From Symbiodinium microadriaticum (Eukaryota > Sar > Dinophyceae > Suessiales > Symbiodiniaceae), in assembly GCA_001939145.1 (NCBI GenBank), contig LSRX01000536.1:62478-126477 (forward strand): 64,000 nt of DNA. Direction: 5' to 3'. Positions 38,851 to 50,270 of this stretch are shown here, piece by piece. Under the pieces are notes generated by a model that saw only the letters and a list, made by a program, of their open reading frames with translations, ran no database searches and was not told the DNA's origin. The position numbers were made by a program, and so were the translations under genes. The first letter of the stretch is position 1. Each line of letters starts with the position of its first letter.

Positions 38851-41800
38851 TTGCAGGCCTGGGATGGATGACCTTGGCCCAAATATTCTAAGTCTTCGTC
38901 TCGACCCCTCAAACCTTTACTGCCTACCAAAAATCATATAGTGTAACATGAATACAGTGCATCATGTTAGAATATACTATAACATGCTCTAAGGCGGACA
39001 CCAAAAGCCCTCGCAGTCGAATCCCAGGTTCGAGTCGAACGTGGTGAACTTCCGCGGCGCGGCGAGGGCGGTAGGCCGATTCAGGGTTTGGGGTTCCGGG
39101 GCTTCGGCTTCAGCGCCTAGAATCGAAAACCTAAACCCTGAAGCCATAAACTTTTTTCAGCTGCGGCAGATGGTGTTAGGGTTTAAGACTGCGGGTTTGC
39201 GGTAAGGGCAGCAGTCGAGTCCCGGGCTTCGATGCATGATGCAGCATTTCAGGGCTTAGCTTGGGTTTCGGCTGCTTACGTTTCAACTATATTTCGTTGG
39301 GCGCATCTGCATACATGTGTGCGGATCATCGACATGTGTTGTATGTTTTGCCGCAAAGAAACAGAGCCAACGCAGACATAACTATCCAAGTACGCGGGCA
39401 GACTACCACTCAACTAGCTGGCCGTGCAAGCACATGCACACGGGACTCACCAAGCGAATGACGCATCAACAGGTAGACACATACATGTGACATGCAAAGT
39501 AGAATGCTTCAACACGTTCTTGCTGAAGGTTCTGATGTGGGTACGAGGAGTAGTTTTCCTTCCTTTCGGGTTGATGTGACCTGTGCGTTGTGTTTCTGGG
39601 ATGTTGGACTGCTGGACTTCCTGTTTCAGAAAACAAATAGCACAAGAAGACAAGCATGCGATTGTCTCTCGGGCCTTGGGACTTAGTGGTTGGCGAGTCA
39701 TCCGATCATCCTCTGGAAGCGAAGCTTTGAAGTTTTCAGGGGGTCAGTGAGTGGTCGAAGATTTCTGGAATTGGGCCGGTGCGTAGGTTGACGGTTTGAG
39801 TACTGCACAGAGGCGACAGAAGTTTCCTGCCCATGAGTTGAAGATTAGAGCTCGGAGTCTCAACCCCCAACCCGAAGGCCTGAACCCTAAGCCTAAGCCA
39901 TAAAGATCTAAGCACAAACCCGGGCCTCCTACACTTGCAGGGCAGCTCTTATTCAACAACCAGTTCTTCTGCAAGTGGTTGAGCCTCTTGCAGCGAGATT
40001 GTGCGTTGGGGATGGGGTTTAGTTTAGGCTTCAGGGTGAGGTTAAGGTTCGGGGTATTGCCCTAAGCCCTAAAAACCTAAACCTGCTGCGCGTGCTTTCT
40101 CATCTGTTGAGGCCTTTGAGTCTTTGCAGGGATAAGCTCTTGGGCTTCTTTGTTGGAAGGGTCCTAGATCCACATCTCGAATCCCGCTACGACTCAACTT
40201 CCTCCTCCTCGAGTTGAATACTCTTAAATCCGCAGCATGGAATACTGATCCCCGCTTTCGTGCCGGGGTGGTGGTAGGTTTGGGTCGCGTGCATCCGTAG
40301 CCCCAGAAAGCCGGAAGCTAGTGGAAAGGCGAGTTTCGGGTTGTGGAGGTTTATTCGGGATTCGGTCTGATGTTGGTTTTGGCTATGCCTCAGCAACGGG
40401 TTCGGGGGAGGCATTCCGAGCCGAGTTCGGTACACCGTGTCAGCCTTCGGACGTGTCGGCTTCGAAGCCGTGCGCGCAAGGTCAGTTGCTGATCGTCTTC
40501 TGGTGTCTTTGCTGACTTTGTGGGTTCCGATTTGGGCACCATGCCTAAACCGGCACGTTGCAGGGAAGTAGAGGCAGACACTCTTGTGTAGTTTCGGGCT
40601 TCAGAGAGTCGGGAGTTAAGGGTTGGAGCCCTGGAACTACTTCGGCCATCCGACTCCAGATTGAGCTCCTTAGGGTGTCTATGATCTACTCGTAAGAGAC
40701 GCAGGGGCTCGGGCGTAGCGTGCAATTGGGGCTTCGGCTTCCGAGGCTTTGCCTGCATGCTCACATGTGCATGTCGACCCGAAAGCCTTTGTACGCTGCA
40801 TAGTTTGTTGCCGTGCATCTATGGGTTTAGGGTGTAGTGTAGGGTTTAGGGTTTGGTGGTGGCTGCAGCAGCCGGTTGTCTCGGAGAGCATGCGCTCACA
40901 CGCCTAGTTCGAGCTCCCGAACCTTAGCCGCAGGAACGAGGCAGCCCCTAGTCTGCCTCTTCGAAGAATCCGAACATCCGAAACAAGCTATAAGCCTCAA
41001 GCAAAAGCCCTAAGCCCAACAACCCAAACCCCAAACTCAATCCTAAACCCTAAACCCAAACTGCGGAGCCCTTGCCTGCCCAGTGCCAGAGTGAGAGTCG
41101 AAGCCTAAACCCCAAACGCCAAGCTGCAGGATCGGCTTCGGTGGTATGCATGTGATCTCCGGCGAGCTCTCCCTTGGTTTGTTCCTGCCTCCTGGTGAAG
41201 TCTTCTGGTCTAGGGCTCAGGATTTTAGTTAGGGTTTTGGGGCCTTTGAGAGCTCTTTCGCACAAGGCCTATTGTCATTGCACAGCATGGAGTGGATGAA
41301 GTTTTCAGCGTCCGAAACATACGTCGCGATCCGGTTTGTGTCCCATCCCATCCCACCTGCACCCACCAACAAAAAGCCCCAAAGTGGCGTCGCAGAGTCC
41401 AAAACTGCACCCTGGTTTGGACACATCTGGCGTCTCATCCCATCCTACCCGAAAAGGCACCAAAGTAGCTTGCCACGGCCAAGACCAAACCCATCTGAAG
41501 CAAGCATTCTAGCCTGGTGTGCTCGGCCGTCACACCCTGATCCTCCCGAACGGATTTCAAGACACCTTTCGGAGTCCGAATCAAGCCCGGTTCCAGTGCA
41601 ATTGTTGCGCAGGAAAGCTGCATGCGGGGTTGGCTGCCAGTAGGTAGTAATTAGTAATTGCTTGCATGTGCAACTAGTCGCTGCGCGTTCGTGCATTTTG
41701 CTGTCAAGCTATTGCATGGTTTTATGGGGTTGCGTTTGGGTGTTACAGGTCTTGGGGTTTATTGTCGCGGTTTCTGTGTCTGTGAGTTGGGGTTTTGGGT

Positions 41801-43298
41801 TCCAGGCTCCATTTTCAACGTCATTGCCTCGAGCTTTTGGGTAGTTGGAAAGGAGGGAATGTCTGCCTTGTCCGGATCCATGGAGCTTTCGGCCCGCCTG
41901 CATATAAATAAAGATGAGGATTGGCCTTGGGGTATGCAGCTGTACCACCGCAAATACCCGCAAGCCCATATTACACTATGGTTAGGTAAATTATGTAGGG
42001 ACGATCAAACCCCAAACCGAATACTCTGGTACAGCTGTCTAACTTAATTGTAGAGTTGTCGAAGTTACATAGGGACTAGTACAAAAAGGGCTTTCGGCCC
42101 GAAAGCTTATGATGCAATAGGTTCGACTAGAGCCACTAGAGCGTTATATCAGGGGCTCTACAGGAGATCCTTTCCGGGGGCTCCGACAACCGAGTGACTC
42201 GGCGACCAGGTGCGACATCCAAATCTTTCAGACCATGGAGGAAATCACGGAGCAAGTCTACACCATGATTGTGAAGCTGGAGTTTCCTGGCTGGCAAGAG
42301 TAGCAAAGCAAGCGCGAAGCAGCCCCTCACCCGCACAAATTCTATTAACAGATAAGACTAAATAGTAATTACAAGAATTCGTATTGCTATAGTAGTAACA
42401 AGAATATAGTCGCAATAAGAAGAAGAATAGCAGTCGCAGCCCAAGAAATCCGTCTCCAAAGCGGAAGTCTCGAACCTCGACCTCAAGAACCTCGGCCCGG
42501 AGCACCAAAGCCTGCATCCAACTCGGCCCTAAGCCCGCTCACCGCCCTGCACCCCCAAACCCGTAAACTCTAAGCCTGTTGCGCCTTGGGACTTTCTTTA
42601 AGGACGATCGAGCCGGCGCTGATGAGGGTCGTGGCCGCTTTGCTCAAGAATTCACTTCCTTCGGGCTTGGCGTTCAAATTTTGCAGATGTGCATACGCTA
42701 GGCCCTCCCCCCCCAACCCTGAAACCTGCACACCGAAACTCCTAAAACCCTAAAGCGCCAAAGCCCCAAGCTCCTAAAGCCCTAAAGCCATGAAGCCCTG
42801 AGATCGAACCATGAGCCTTGCCTGCTGCGCGCGAGTGTGAGCGTCGAAACAAGGCCCCACAGCCCTGAAGCCATAAACCCCTGAAGCCCTAAACACCACG
42901 AAGCCCCCAAAGTCCATAAAGTCCTAGCCTTGACTGGGGGAGGTGTTGCTGAATCTGCCCACGGACTTGCACCACCGGAAGAACTTGCAGAGCCTTGGAT
43001 CCAGTCTCTAAACCGACAACAGATTCGGGTTTAGGGCTTCAGGAGTTTAGGGTTTGGGGGGGTTTGGTGGCTCTCCTCATGAGACGCCACTTTTGTGGTG
43101 GAGACGTTCAGGGGCCTACATACCACCTCCAGCTACCTCGGCTGGGAGTGCGAGCGCAGAAACCCCTTCCCAAACTCCTGCGGGTCCTAGACCCCAAACT
43201 CCACACCAAGTAAGTCCCAAGCCCAAACTCGGGCCAGCTGTTTGCGAGAAATCAGACCCGCCTGCATCTCAAATTTTAAACAGGGTTTAGGGTTTTAG
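38851..43298. other. repeat-laden gene-poor region
   Basis: Telomere-like blocks of both orientations are dense at 39070-39200, 39850-40080, 40820-41110 and 42530-42910. A stretch at 41225-41640 is less repetitive and open on both strands. The minus frame 41229-41438 has protein-like composition (for example GFLLVGAGGMGWDTNRIATY) but no recognisable family. Confidence 0.45.
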
Positions 43299-43517
43299 GA
43301 TGGTTCGATCCCTGATCATGGAAGGGATCGGCTGCGTGAGACGACGGCCTACATGCGGGAGCGTGTGGAGAAGAAGCGGGCGGATGATGTCGCGCGGCCT
43401 GCAGTTGAGGTTGACCGGGCAGGTACAGGGTGGTTGTACTGCAAGCCGTTTAAGCATTTTTCCCCAAACAGCGAAGTATTGGGGTTCTCAATTTATGCAA
43501 AGAAAGGGATAGTGTGA
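43299..43517 (+). CDS. exon-like fragment abutting the 98-bp array, unknown protein
   Basis: 72 open codons between a TAG and the TGA at 43515-43517. The first half reads RDRLRETTAYMRERVEKKRA, a charged helix, and the second WLYCKPFKHFSPNSEVLGFS. There is no ATG at the start, so it would be an internal or last exon. Its stop codon lies within the first bases of the satellite unit, so the array may have expanded right at the end of a coding exon. No family is recognised. Confidence 0.35.
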   Translation, partial: DGSIPDHGRDRLRETTAYMRERVEKKRADDVARPAVEVDRAGTGWLYCKPFKHFSPNSEVLGFSIYAKKGIV

Positions 43518-46500
43518 CGCGCCTCACCGGGGACTAGCCGGATTTGTCTCCGGTCATAATCTCAATTTAACCTGTTGTCTCTGCTCTGTCTGAGTCTGGG
43601 AGCCGGATGCTGTGACGCGCCTCGCCGGGGACTAGCCGGATTTGTCTCCCGTCATAATCTCAATTTAACCTGTTGTCTCTGCTCTGTCTGAGTCTGGGAG
43701 CCGGATGCTGTGACGCGCCTCGCCGGGGACTAGCCGGATTTGTCTCCCGTCATCATCTCAATTTAACCTGTTGTCTCTGCTCTGTCTGAGTCTGGGAGCC
43801 GGATGCTGTGACGCGCCTCGCCGGGGACTAGCCGGATTTGTCTCCCGTCATCATCTCAATTTAACCTGTTGTCTCTGCTCTGTCTGAGTCTGGGAGCCGG
43901 ATGCTGTGACGCGCCTCGCCGGGGACTAGCCGGATTTGTCTCCCGTCATCATCTCAATTTAACCTGTTGTCTCTGCTCTGTCTGAGTCTGGGAGCCGGAT
44001 GCTGTGACGCGCCTCGCCGGGGACTAGCCGGATTTGTCTCCCGTCATCATCTCAATTTAACCTGTTGTCTCTGCTCTGTCTGAGTCTGGGAGCCGGATGC
44101 TGTGACGCGCCTCGCCGGGGACTAGCCGGATTTGTCTCCCGTCATCATCTCAATTTAACCTGTTGTCTCTGCTCTGTCTGAGTCTGGGAGCCGGATGCTG
44201 TGACGCGCCTCGCCGGGGACTAGCCGGATTTGTCTCCCGTCATCATCTCAATTTAACCTGTTGTCTCTGCTCTGTCTGAGTCTGGGAGCCGGATGCTGTG
44301 ACGCGCCTCGCCGGGGACTAGCCGGATTTGTCTCCCGTCATCATCTCAATTTAACCTGTTGTCTCTGCTCTGTCTGAGTCTGGGAGCCGGATGCTGTGAC
44401 GCGCCTCGCCGGGGACTAGCCGGATTTGTCTCCCGTCATCATCTCAATTTAACCTGTTGTCTCTGCTCTGTCTGAGTCTGGGAGCCGGATGCTGTGACGC
44501 GCCTCGCCGGGGACTAGCCGGATTTGTCTCCCGTCATCATCTCAATTTAACCTGTTGTCTCTGCTCTGTCTGAGTCTGGGAGCCGGATGCTGTGACGCGC
44601 CTCGCCGGGGACTAGCCGGATTTGTCTCCCGTCATCATCTCAATTTAACCTGTTGTCTCTGCTCTGTCTGAGTCTGGGAGCCGGATGCTGTGACGCGCCT
44701 CGCCGGGGACTAGCCGGATTTGTCTCCCGTCATCATCTCAATTTAACCTGTTGTCTCTGCTCTGTCTGAGTCTGGGAGCCGGATGCTGTGACGCGCCTCG
44801 CCGGGGACTAGCCGGATTTGTCTCCCGTCATCATCTCAATTTAACCTGTTGTCTCTGCTCTGTCTGAGTCTGGGAGCCGGATGCTGTGACGCGCCTCGCC
44901 GGGGACTAGCCGGATTTGTCTCCCGTCATCATCTCAATTTAACCTGTTGTCTCTGCTCTGTCTGAGTCTGGGAGCCGGATGCTGTGACGCGCCTCGCCGG
45001 GGACTAGCCGGATTTGTCTCCCGTCATCATCTCAATTTAACCTGTTGTCTCTGCTCTGTCTGAGTCTGGGAGCCGGATGCTGTGACGCGCCTCGCCGGGG
45101 ACTAGCCGGATTTGTCTCCCGTCATCATCTCAATTTAACCTGTTGTCTCTGCTCTGTCTGAGTCTGGGAGCCGGATGCTGTGACGCGCCTCGCCGGGGAC
45201 TAGCCGGATTTGTCTCCCGTCATCATCTCAATTTAACCTGTTGTCTCCGCTCTGTCTGAGTCTGGGAGCCGGATGCTGTGACGCGCCTCGCCGGGGACTA
45301 GCCGGATTTGTCTCCCGTCATCATCTCAATTTAACCTGTTGTCTCTGCTCTGTCTGAGTCTGGGAGCCGGATGCTGTGACGCGCCTCGCCGGGGACTAGC
45401 CGGATTTGTCTCCCGTCATAATCTCAATTTAACCTGTTGTCTCTGCTCTGTCTGAGTCTGGGAGCCGGATGCTGTGACGCGCCTCGCCGGGGACTAGCCG
45501 GATTTGTCTCCCGTCATAATCTCAATTTAACCTGTTGTCTCCGCTCTGTCTGAGTCTGGGAGCCGGATGCTGTGACGCGCCTCGCCGGGGACTAGCCGGA
45601 TTTGTCTCCCGTCATAATCTCAATTTAACCTGTTGTCTCCGCTCTGTCTGAGTCTGGGAGCCGGATGCTGTGACGCGCCTCGCCGGGGACTAGCCGGATT
45701 TGTCTCCCGTCATAATCTCAATTTAACCTGTTGTCTCTGCTCTGTCTGAGTCTGGGAGCCGGATGCTGTGACGCGCCTCGCCGGGGACTAGCCGGATTTG
45801 TCTCCCGTCATAATCTCAATTTAACCTGTTGTCTCTGCTCTGTCTGAGTCTGGGAGCCGGATGCTGTGACGCGCCTCGCCGGGGACTAGCCGGATTTGTC
45901 TCCCGTCATAATCTCAATTTAACCTGTTGTCTCTGCTCTGTCTGAGTCTGGGAGCCGGATGCTGTGACGCGCCTCGCCGGGGACTAGCCGGATTTGTCTC
46001 CCGTCATCATCTCAATTTAACCTGTTGTCTCTGCTCTGTCTGAGTCTGGGAGCCGGATGCTGTGACGCGCCTCGCCGGGGACTAGCCGGATTTGTCTCCC
46101 GTCATCATCTCAATTTAACCTGTTGTCTCTGCTCTGTCTGAGTCTGGGAGCCGGATGCTGTGACGCGCCTCGCCGGGGACTAGCCGGATTTGTCTCCCGT
46201 CATCATCTCAATTTAACCTGTTGTCTCTGCTCTGTCTGAGTCTGGGAGCCGGATGCTGTGACGCGCCTCGCCGGGGACTAGCCGGATTTGTCTCCCGTCA
46301 TCATCTCAATTTAACCTGTTGTCTCTGCTCTGTCTGAGTCTGGGAGCCGGATGCTGTGACGCGCCTCGCCGGGGACTAGCCGGATTTGTCTCCCGTCATA
46401 ATCTCAATTTAACCTGTTGTCTCTGCTCTGTCTGAGTCTGGGAGCCGGATGCTGTGACGCGCCTCGCCGGGGACTAGCCGGATTTGTCTCCCGTCATAAT

Positions 46501-47290
46501 CTCAATTTAACCTGTTGTCTCTGCTCTGTCTGAGTCTGGGAGCCGGATGCTGTGACGCGCCTCGCCGGGGACTAGCCGGATTTGTCTCCCGTCATAATCT
46601 CAATTTAACCTGTTGTCTCTGCTCTGTCTGAGTCTGGGAGCCGGATGCTGTGACGCGCCTCGCCGGGGACTAGCCGGATTTGTCTCCCGTCATAATCTCA
46701 ATTTAACCTGTTGTCTCTGCTCTGTCTGAGTCTGGGAGCCGGATGCTGTGACGCGCCTCGCCGGGGACTAGCCGGATTTGTCTCCCGTCATAATCTCAAT
46801 TTAACCTGTTGTCTCTGCTCTGTCTGAGTCTGGGAGCCGGATGCTGTGACGCGCCTCGCCGGGGACTAGCCGGATTTGTCTCCCTTCATAATCTCAATTT
46901 AACCTGTTGTCTCTGCTCTGTCTGAGTCTGGGAGCCGGATGCTGTGACACGCCTCGCCGGGGACTAGCCGGATTTGTCTCCCTTCATAATCTCAATTTAA
47001 CCTGTTGTCTCTGCTCTGTCTGAGTCTGGGAGCCGGATGCTGTGACGCGCCTCGCCGGGGACTAGCCAGATTTGTCTCCCTTCATAATCTCAATTTAACC
47101 TGTTGTCTCTGCTCTGTCTGAGTCTGGGAGCCGGATGCTGTGACGCGCCTCGCCGGGACTAGCCGGGTTTGTCTCCCTTCATAAGCTCAATGTAAACTGT
47201 TGTCACCGATGCTGTCTCGGAGCCAGATGCTGTGACGCCTCGCCGGGGGTAGCCGGATTTGTTTCCCTTCATAATCTCAATTTAAACTGT
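43514..47290 (+). repeat. tandem satellite, 98-bp unit, about 38 copies plus degraded end
   Basis: Each unit starts GTGACGCGCCTCGCCGGGGA. The period is exactly 98 bp from 43514 to 47140 (37 periods). A shortened, diverged unit (92 bp) and a partial one follow. Internal copies are nearly identical. A single site alternates between A and C in CATAAT/CATCAT in blocks: 2 A, 17 C, 6 A, 4 C, then A. A second variant (CTCCGCTC) occurs in three copies, and the last copies share CTTCATAA. Divergence increases at both ends. Each unit holds AGCCGGAT twice and a GGGAG...CTCCC pair that could close a stem. All frames contain stops. It is not a CRISPR, as there are no unique spacers. Confidence 0.97.
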
Positions 47291-48650
47291 TCCTAACCCT
47301 GAACCTTAACCTTAGATCCTAAACTGTTGTCTCCATCCTGTACAAAGTGTTGTCGTTTCGAGTTTGCTGTCTTGTTCGAGATTCACGCAACATCTTGATT
47401 GGTTTATTGCTGTTTGGGGTCTTCGCTGGTGTAATTTAAAGACTGTTTCCGGTGTCTTCGGACACAGGGAAGCACGCAAGCAGGGTTGCAAGCAACCAAG
47501 ACACGTAGTATGAAACCGGACTGGTAAACGACACCACTGGCCACGATACCCAATCGGATCCCTGCGCTTCTGGACAGCTTTGAAGGGGCTGTGTCAGCTT
47601 CATGCCAACCTAGACCGAAGCGAGAAACCCTAAGCCCAGTTAAACTTTAGGAACAAAAGGTATGGTTGCCGGAAACGAGACTAGCATGCCGAACCCGAGT
47701 ACTCCCAGATATTCAGCCCTAAAGACCTGACATTCCCAGCAGTGCCGCTCGGGCTTTTGTGGCAGTTAGGTTCGAATGGACCTTTTGCCCATCACGATGC
47801 TTGGCTGCAGATGTCCGAGTCCTCTTTTCTGGGGTTTGAGGCGTTTGTTTGGGACTTAGGTGTTGAGGGCGTTGGGTTGCGTTTGGGTGTGTCCTTAGGG
47901 TCCGGGCTTAAGGGTTTCGGGTTTAGGGCCTGGAGACAGATTGGGACAGCTTGCCCGCAACCTGGTGTAATCGTCCAGCCTGCAGATCGATGATGCTCCA
48001 TCGAAATCGTGAACTCCTAAAGCCAGAAACAGGGCCGGAAACTCTAAGCCCTCAACCCCTCAACTCTGGACCTTAGGCAGTCTTGCCTGTGAGTGCTTAA
48101 AATCCAGATCCTCAAGGAGTTCGACCACCGAGGTTGCAGAGCCTCAGCCTCACCTACGTCGCACAGTCCCTCAGAGATGGACTGTAACGGCTCTGAGTCG
48201 TGAGCCGGGATATACTGTACCCCTTAAACATGGCACAGAACATGCTACATGCGAACATGAGTGAAGTAGAGCATCTTACACATCCTCGTCGTCGAAGCAT
48301 GAATGGTGGGGATGCTCAGTCGTTGTTCGTAGAAAGCTCAACAGAGCACAGCTCTTGGTATTTCTGTTACATCTACTTCAGAACCAAGCATCGACGACGA
48401 GTATTGTATTGGCGACGAAAACAGCAGCGATGACAGCAGTAGCAAGATCAGCACCGTGATGACGACCGCACCCTAAACCCTAAGCAGGATCCGCTCGATG
48501 TGATAGCACGACGCACCTCTTCAAGGGCTTGCTGAGCATCGAGCAGGGCACGTGTCTCGACTCTGCTCTGTAGTCCTGGTTCAAGCTTTTTAATTTAGGG
48601 CTTAAGATTTGGTTTAGGATTTAGGGTTGAGTGTTGGTGAAGTATGTAGT
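47291..48650. other. gene-poor region right of the satellite
   Basis: A short CCTAACCCTGAACC telomere-like piece follows the array. Further on there are G- and C-rich telomere-like blocks (47880-47930, 48000-48070, 48580-48640). No gene is supported. Confidence 0.5.
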
Positions 48651-48653
48651 TTG

Positions 48654-49013
48654 TCAGATCTGCACATGAACTTGGGTTTGAACAGATGCACACAGGCAGT
48701 ATAAGGGCGAGAGGCAAGGCCATGGGGTTCGGGGCTCAATCCCCTCGAGCTTCATGAAATAGTTAAAAAGTTGGTGTTGAGTCCGAACTAAATTGGCCTG
48801 CAGCAATAGCATTTCACCCGTCATTCTGACAATAATCACGATGTCATAAGGAACATGTTCATCGTGTGTGACTTCGCTGAGGTTTCTATTGCAAAGGGAG
48901 GTTTGTAATAATGAAAGCTGGCAGTACATTGCATCTCGTAGAATGGCCACAACTAGTGGCACTTCGCATCGAAGCACCTGAGCCCCGAACCCGAAAACTT
49001 CAATTTCTAGCAC
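48654..49013 (-). CDS. exon-like minus-strand frame, unknown protein
   Basis: 119 codons opened by GTG rather than ATG, stop at 48654. The composition is convincingly protein-like: VAILRDAMYCQLSLLQTSLC, then LLLQANLVRTQHQLFNYFMK. A CAG/GTGC junction near its 5' side on this strand would suit a splice site. It is the best of five consecutive minus-strand frames between 48.6 and 50.3 kb, so a split minus-strand gene is likely here. No family is recognised. Confidence 0.4.
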   Translation of the reverse strand: MLEIEVFGFGAQVLRCEVPLVVAILRDAMYCQLSLLQTSLCNRNLSEVTHDEHVPYDIVIIVRMTGEMLLLQANLVRTQHQLFNYFMKLEGIEPRTPWPCLSPLYCLCASVQTQVHVQI

Positions 49014-49060
49014 TTTAATCCTAAGACTTCAAGAGCTAAAACCTCCGAGGATGGTCATCC

Positions 49061-50270
49061 TCATCGGTCAGACAAATGGAGGTAAAGCTTCGAGGTGCCA
49101 GCCTGCCGGGCATCGACAGATGGGTTTTTACTTGGTAGGGCTCGGAGGGCATGCATCATGGGTAACGGCGGGCAGTCGGATGTTCGGCTGACATGCAATC
49201 CCACGGCGTAGTGAGTGTGAGTCGGTGACATTTGCTCTTTTCCTTTGCAGGGGAGTTTAGTAGTGTATGACATAACAGTTGGTGCTTGTGCTGTCCTTAG
49301 TAACCTGTATTCTCAATCGGCCTTCCTGTTCGTCTGATGTTCTACCTCAGCACCACTGCGGAGGCTCAGAGCGTTAGGTGGCGCGATCCTGCCGGACAAC
49401 TTGGACCCTTGGTGACTCAGGGCCCCTGGAAGTCGTGTCATGAAAGTATGATTTTCGGGATCAGCGCTTAGTGACAGCTTCGAGATCAGAGTTTTGTGGA
49501 CAAGGAGTTTTGGCTGGGAGAGTTGGGCAGGGTTCAACGTTTGAGGTGTCGGGTGTGGCCATTCGTGCAGGATGAAATAGAGTTAGAGCCTTTGGAAGCA
49601 CAGACTTAGAGCCACGTGGTCGCATGCGACATTCTTCGCATGTGACGCGCTTTGCGGTCTCGTGCTACAGAGATCGTGTGCAGGGACCGTCGTGATTTGA
49701 TGCTGAGGGATGAGGATGCTTGGGCCTTGTCACGGCTTTTGGAATGCTCTCGGCGTAAGACGACATGGGCCCTTGCGGTGCTCAGGAGAGCATCTTCATC
49801 CCGTCCCACCTCAGGGTGCTGCACATAGACTCGGAGCCCATGTTCTCTCGAGGATCGTCCCTTGCTGGAGAATTGTGTAGATGATTTCGGGTCCTTTGCT
49901 TGAAAACGCAGGAGCAGTAGCTATAATAGTAGCAATAGCAGTCGCAGTGGCGATGGCGTGCTGCAGCAGCAGTGGCATCAGCATCAGCGGCGAGACTTGG
50001 TTTCAGCGGCGTCGCAGTAGTAGCAGGAGGGGCAGCACATGATGGTAGGTAGCAGCACAAGTTTGGAAGAGATCCTGAATGCCGAACAGAGTGTAGCGCA
50101 CATGGGGTGCTGGCTTGCCCACACGCTGCGTCGTTCGAGCCGAGGCTTTTCGACAACTTGACTTTTGGAGTCAAGGCCAACGACCCAGATGCGCCGCTTG
50201 TCTGTGGAGTTTCGAAGTCTGAAGCGGTGCTAGGCGGATAGGGTACCTGCGGGATGTCCTGGAGTCTCAC
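49061..50270 (-). CDS. run of minus-strand protein-like frames (possible exons of one gene)
   Basis: Open stretches at 50270-49782, 49824-49606, 49537-49313 and 49273-49061 succeed one another on the minus strand, followed by 49013-48654. They have Ser/Pro/Lys-rich or mixed composition, for example PQVPYPPSTASDFETPQTSG and HSVRHSGSLPNLCCYLPSCA. The region is almost free of telomere-like repeats, unlike its surroundings. A Cys/Tyr-rich piece at about 49900-49990 comes from an imperfect trinucleotide repeat and is probably not coding. Exon borders cannot be fixed and the product is unknown. Confidence 0.3.

Noticed and set aside
39005..39045. tRNA-like B box (GGTTCGAGTCG)
   Set aside because: No A box, acceptor stem or anticodon arm could be placed around it.
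43514..47290. Possible CRISPR array
   Set aside because: The whole 98-bp unit repeats with no unique spacers, and the context is eukaryotic.
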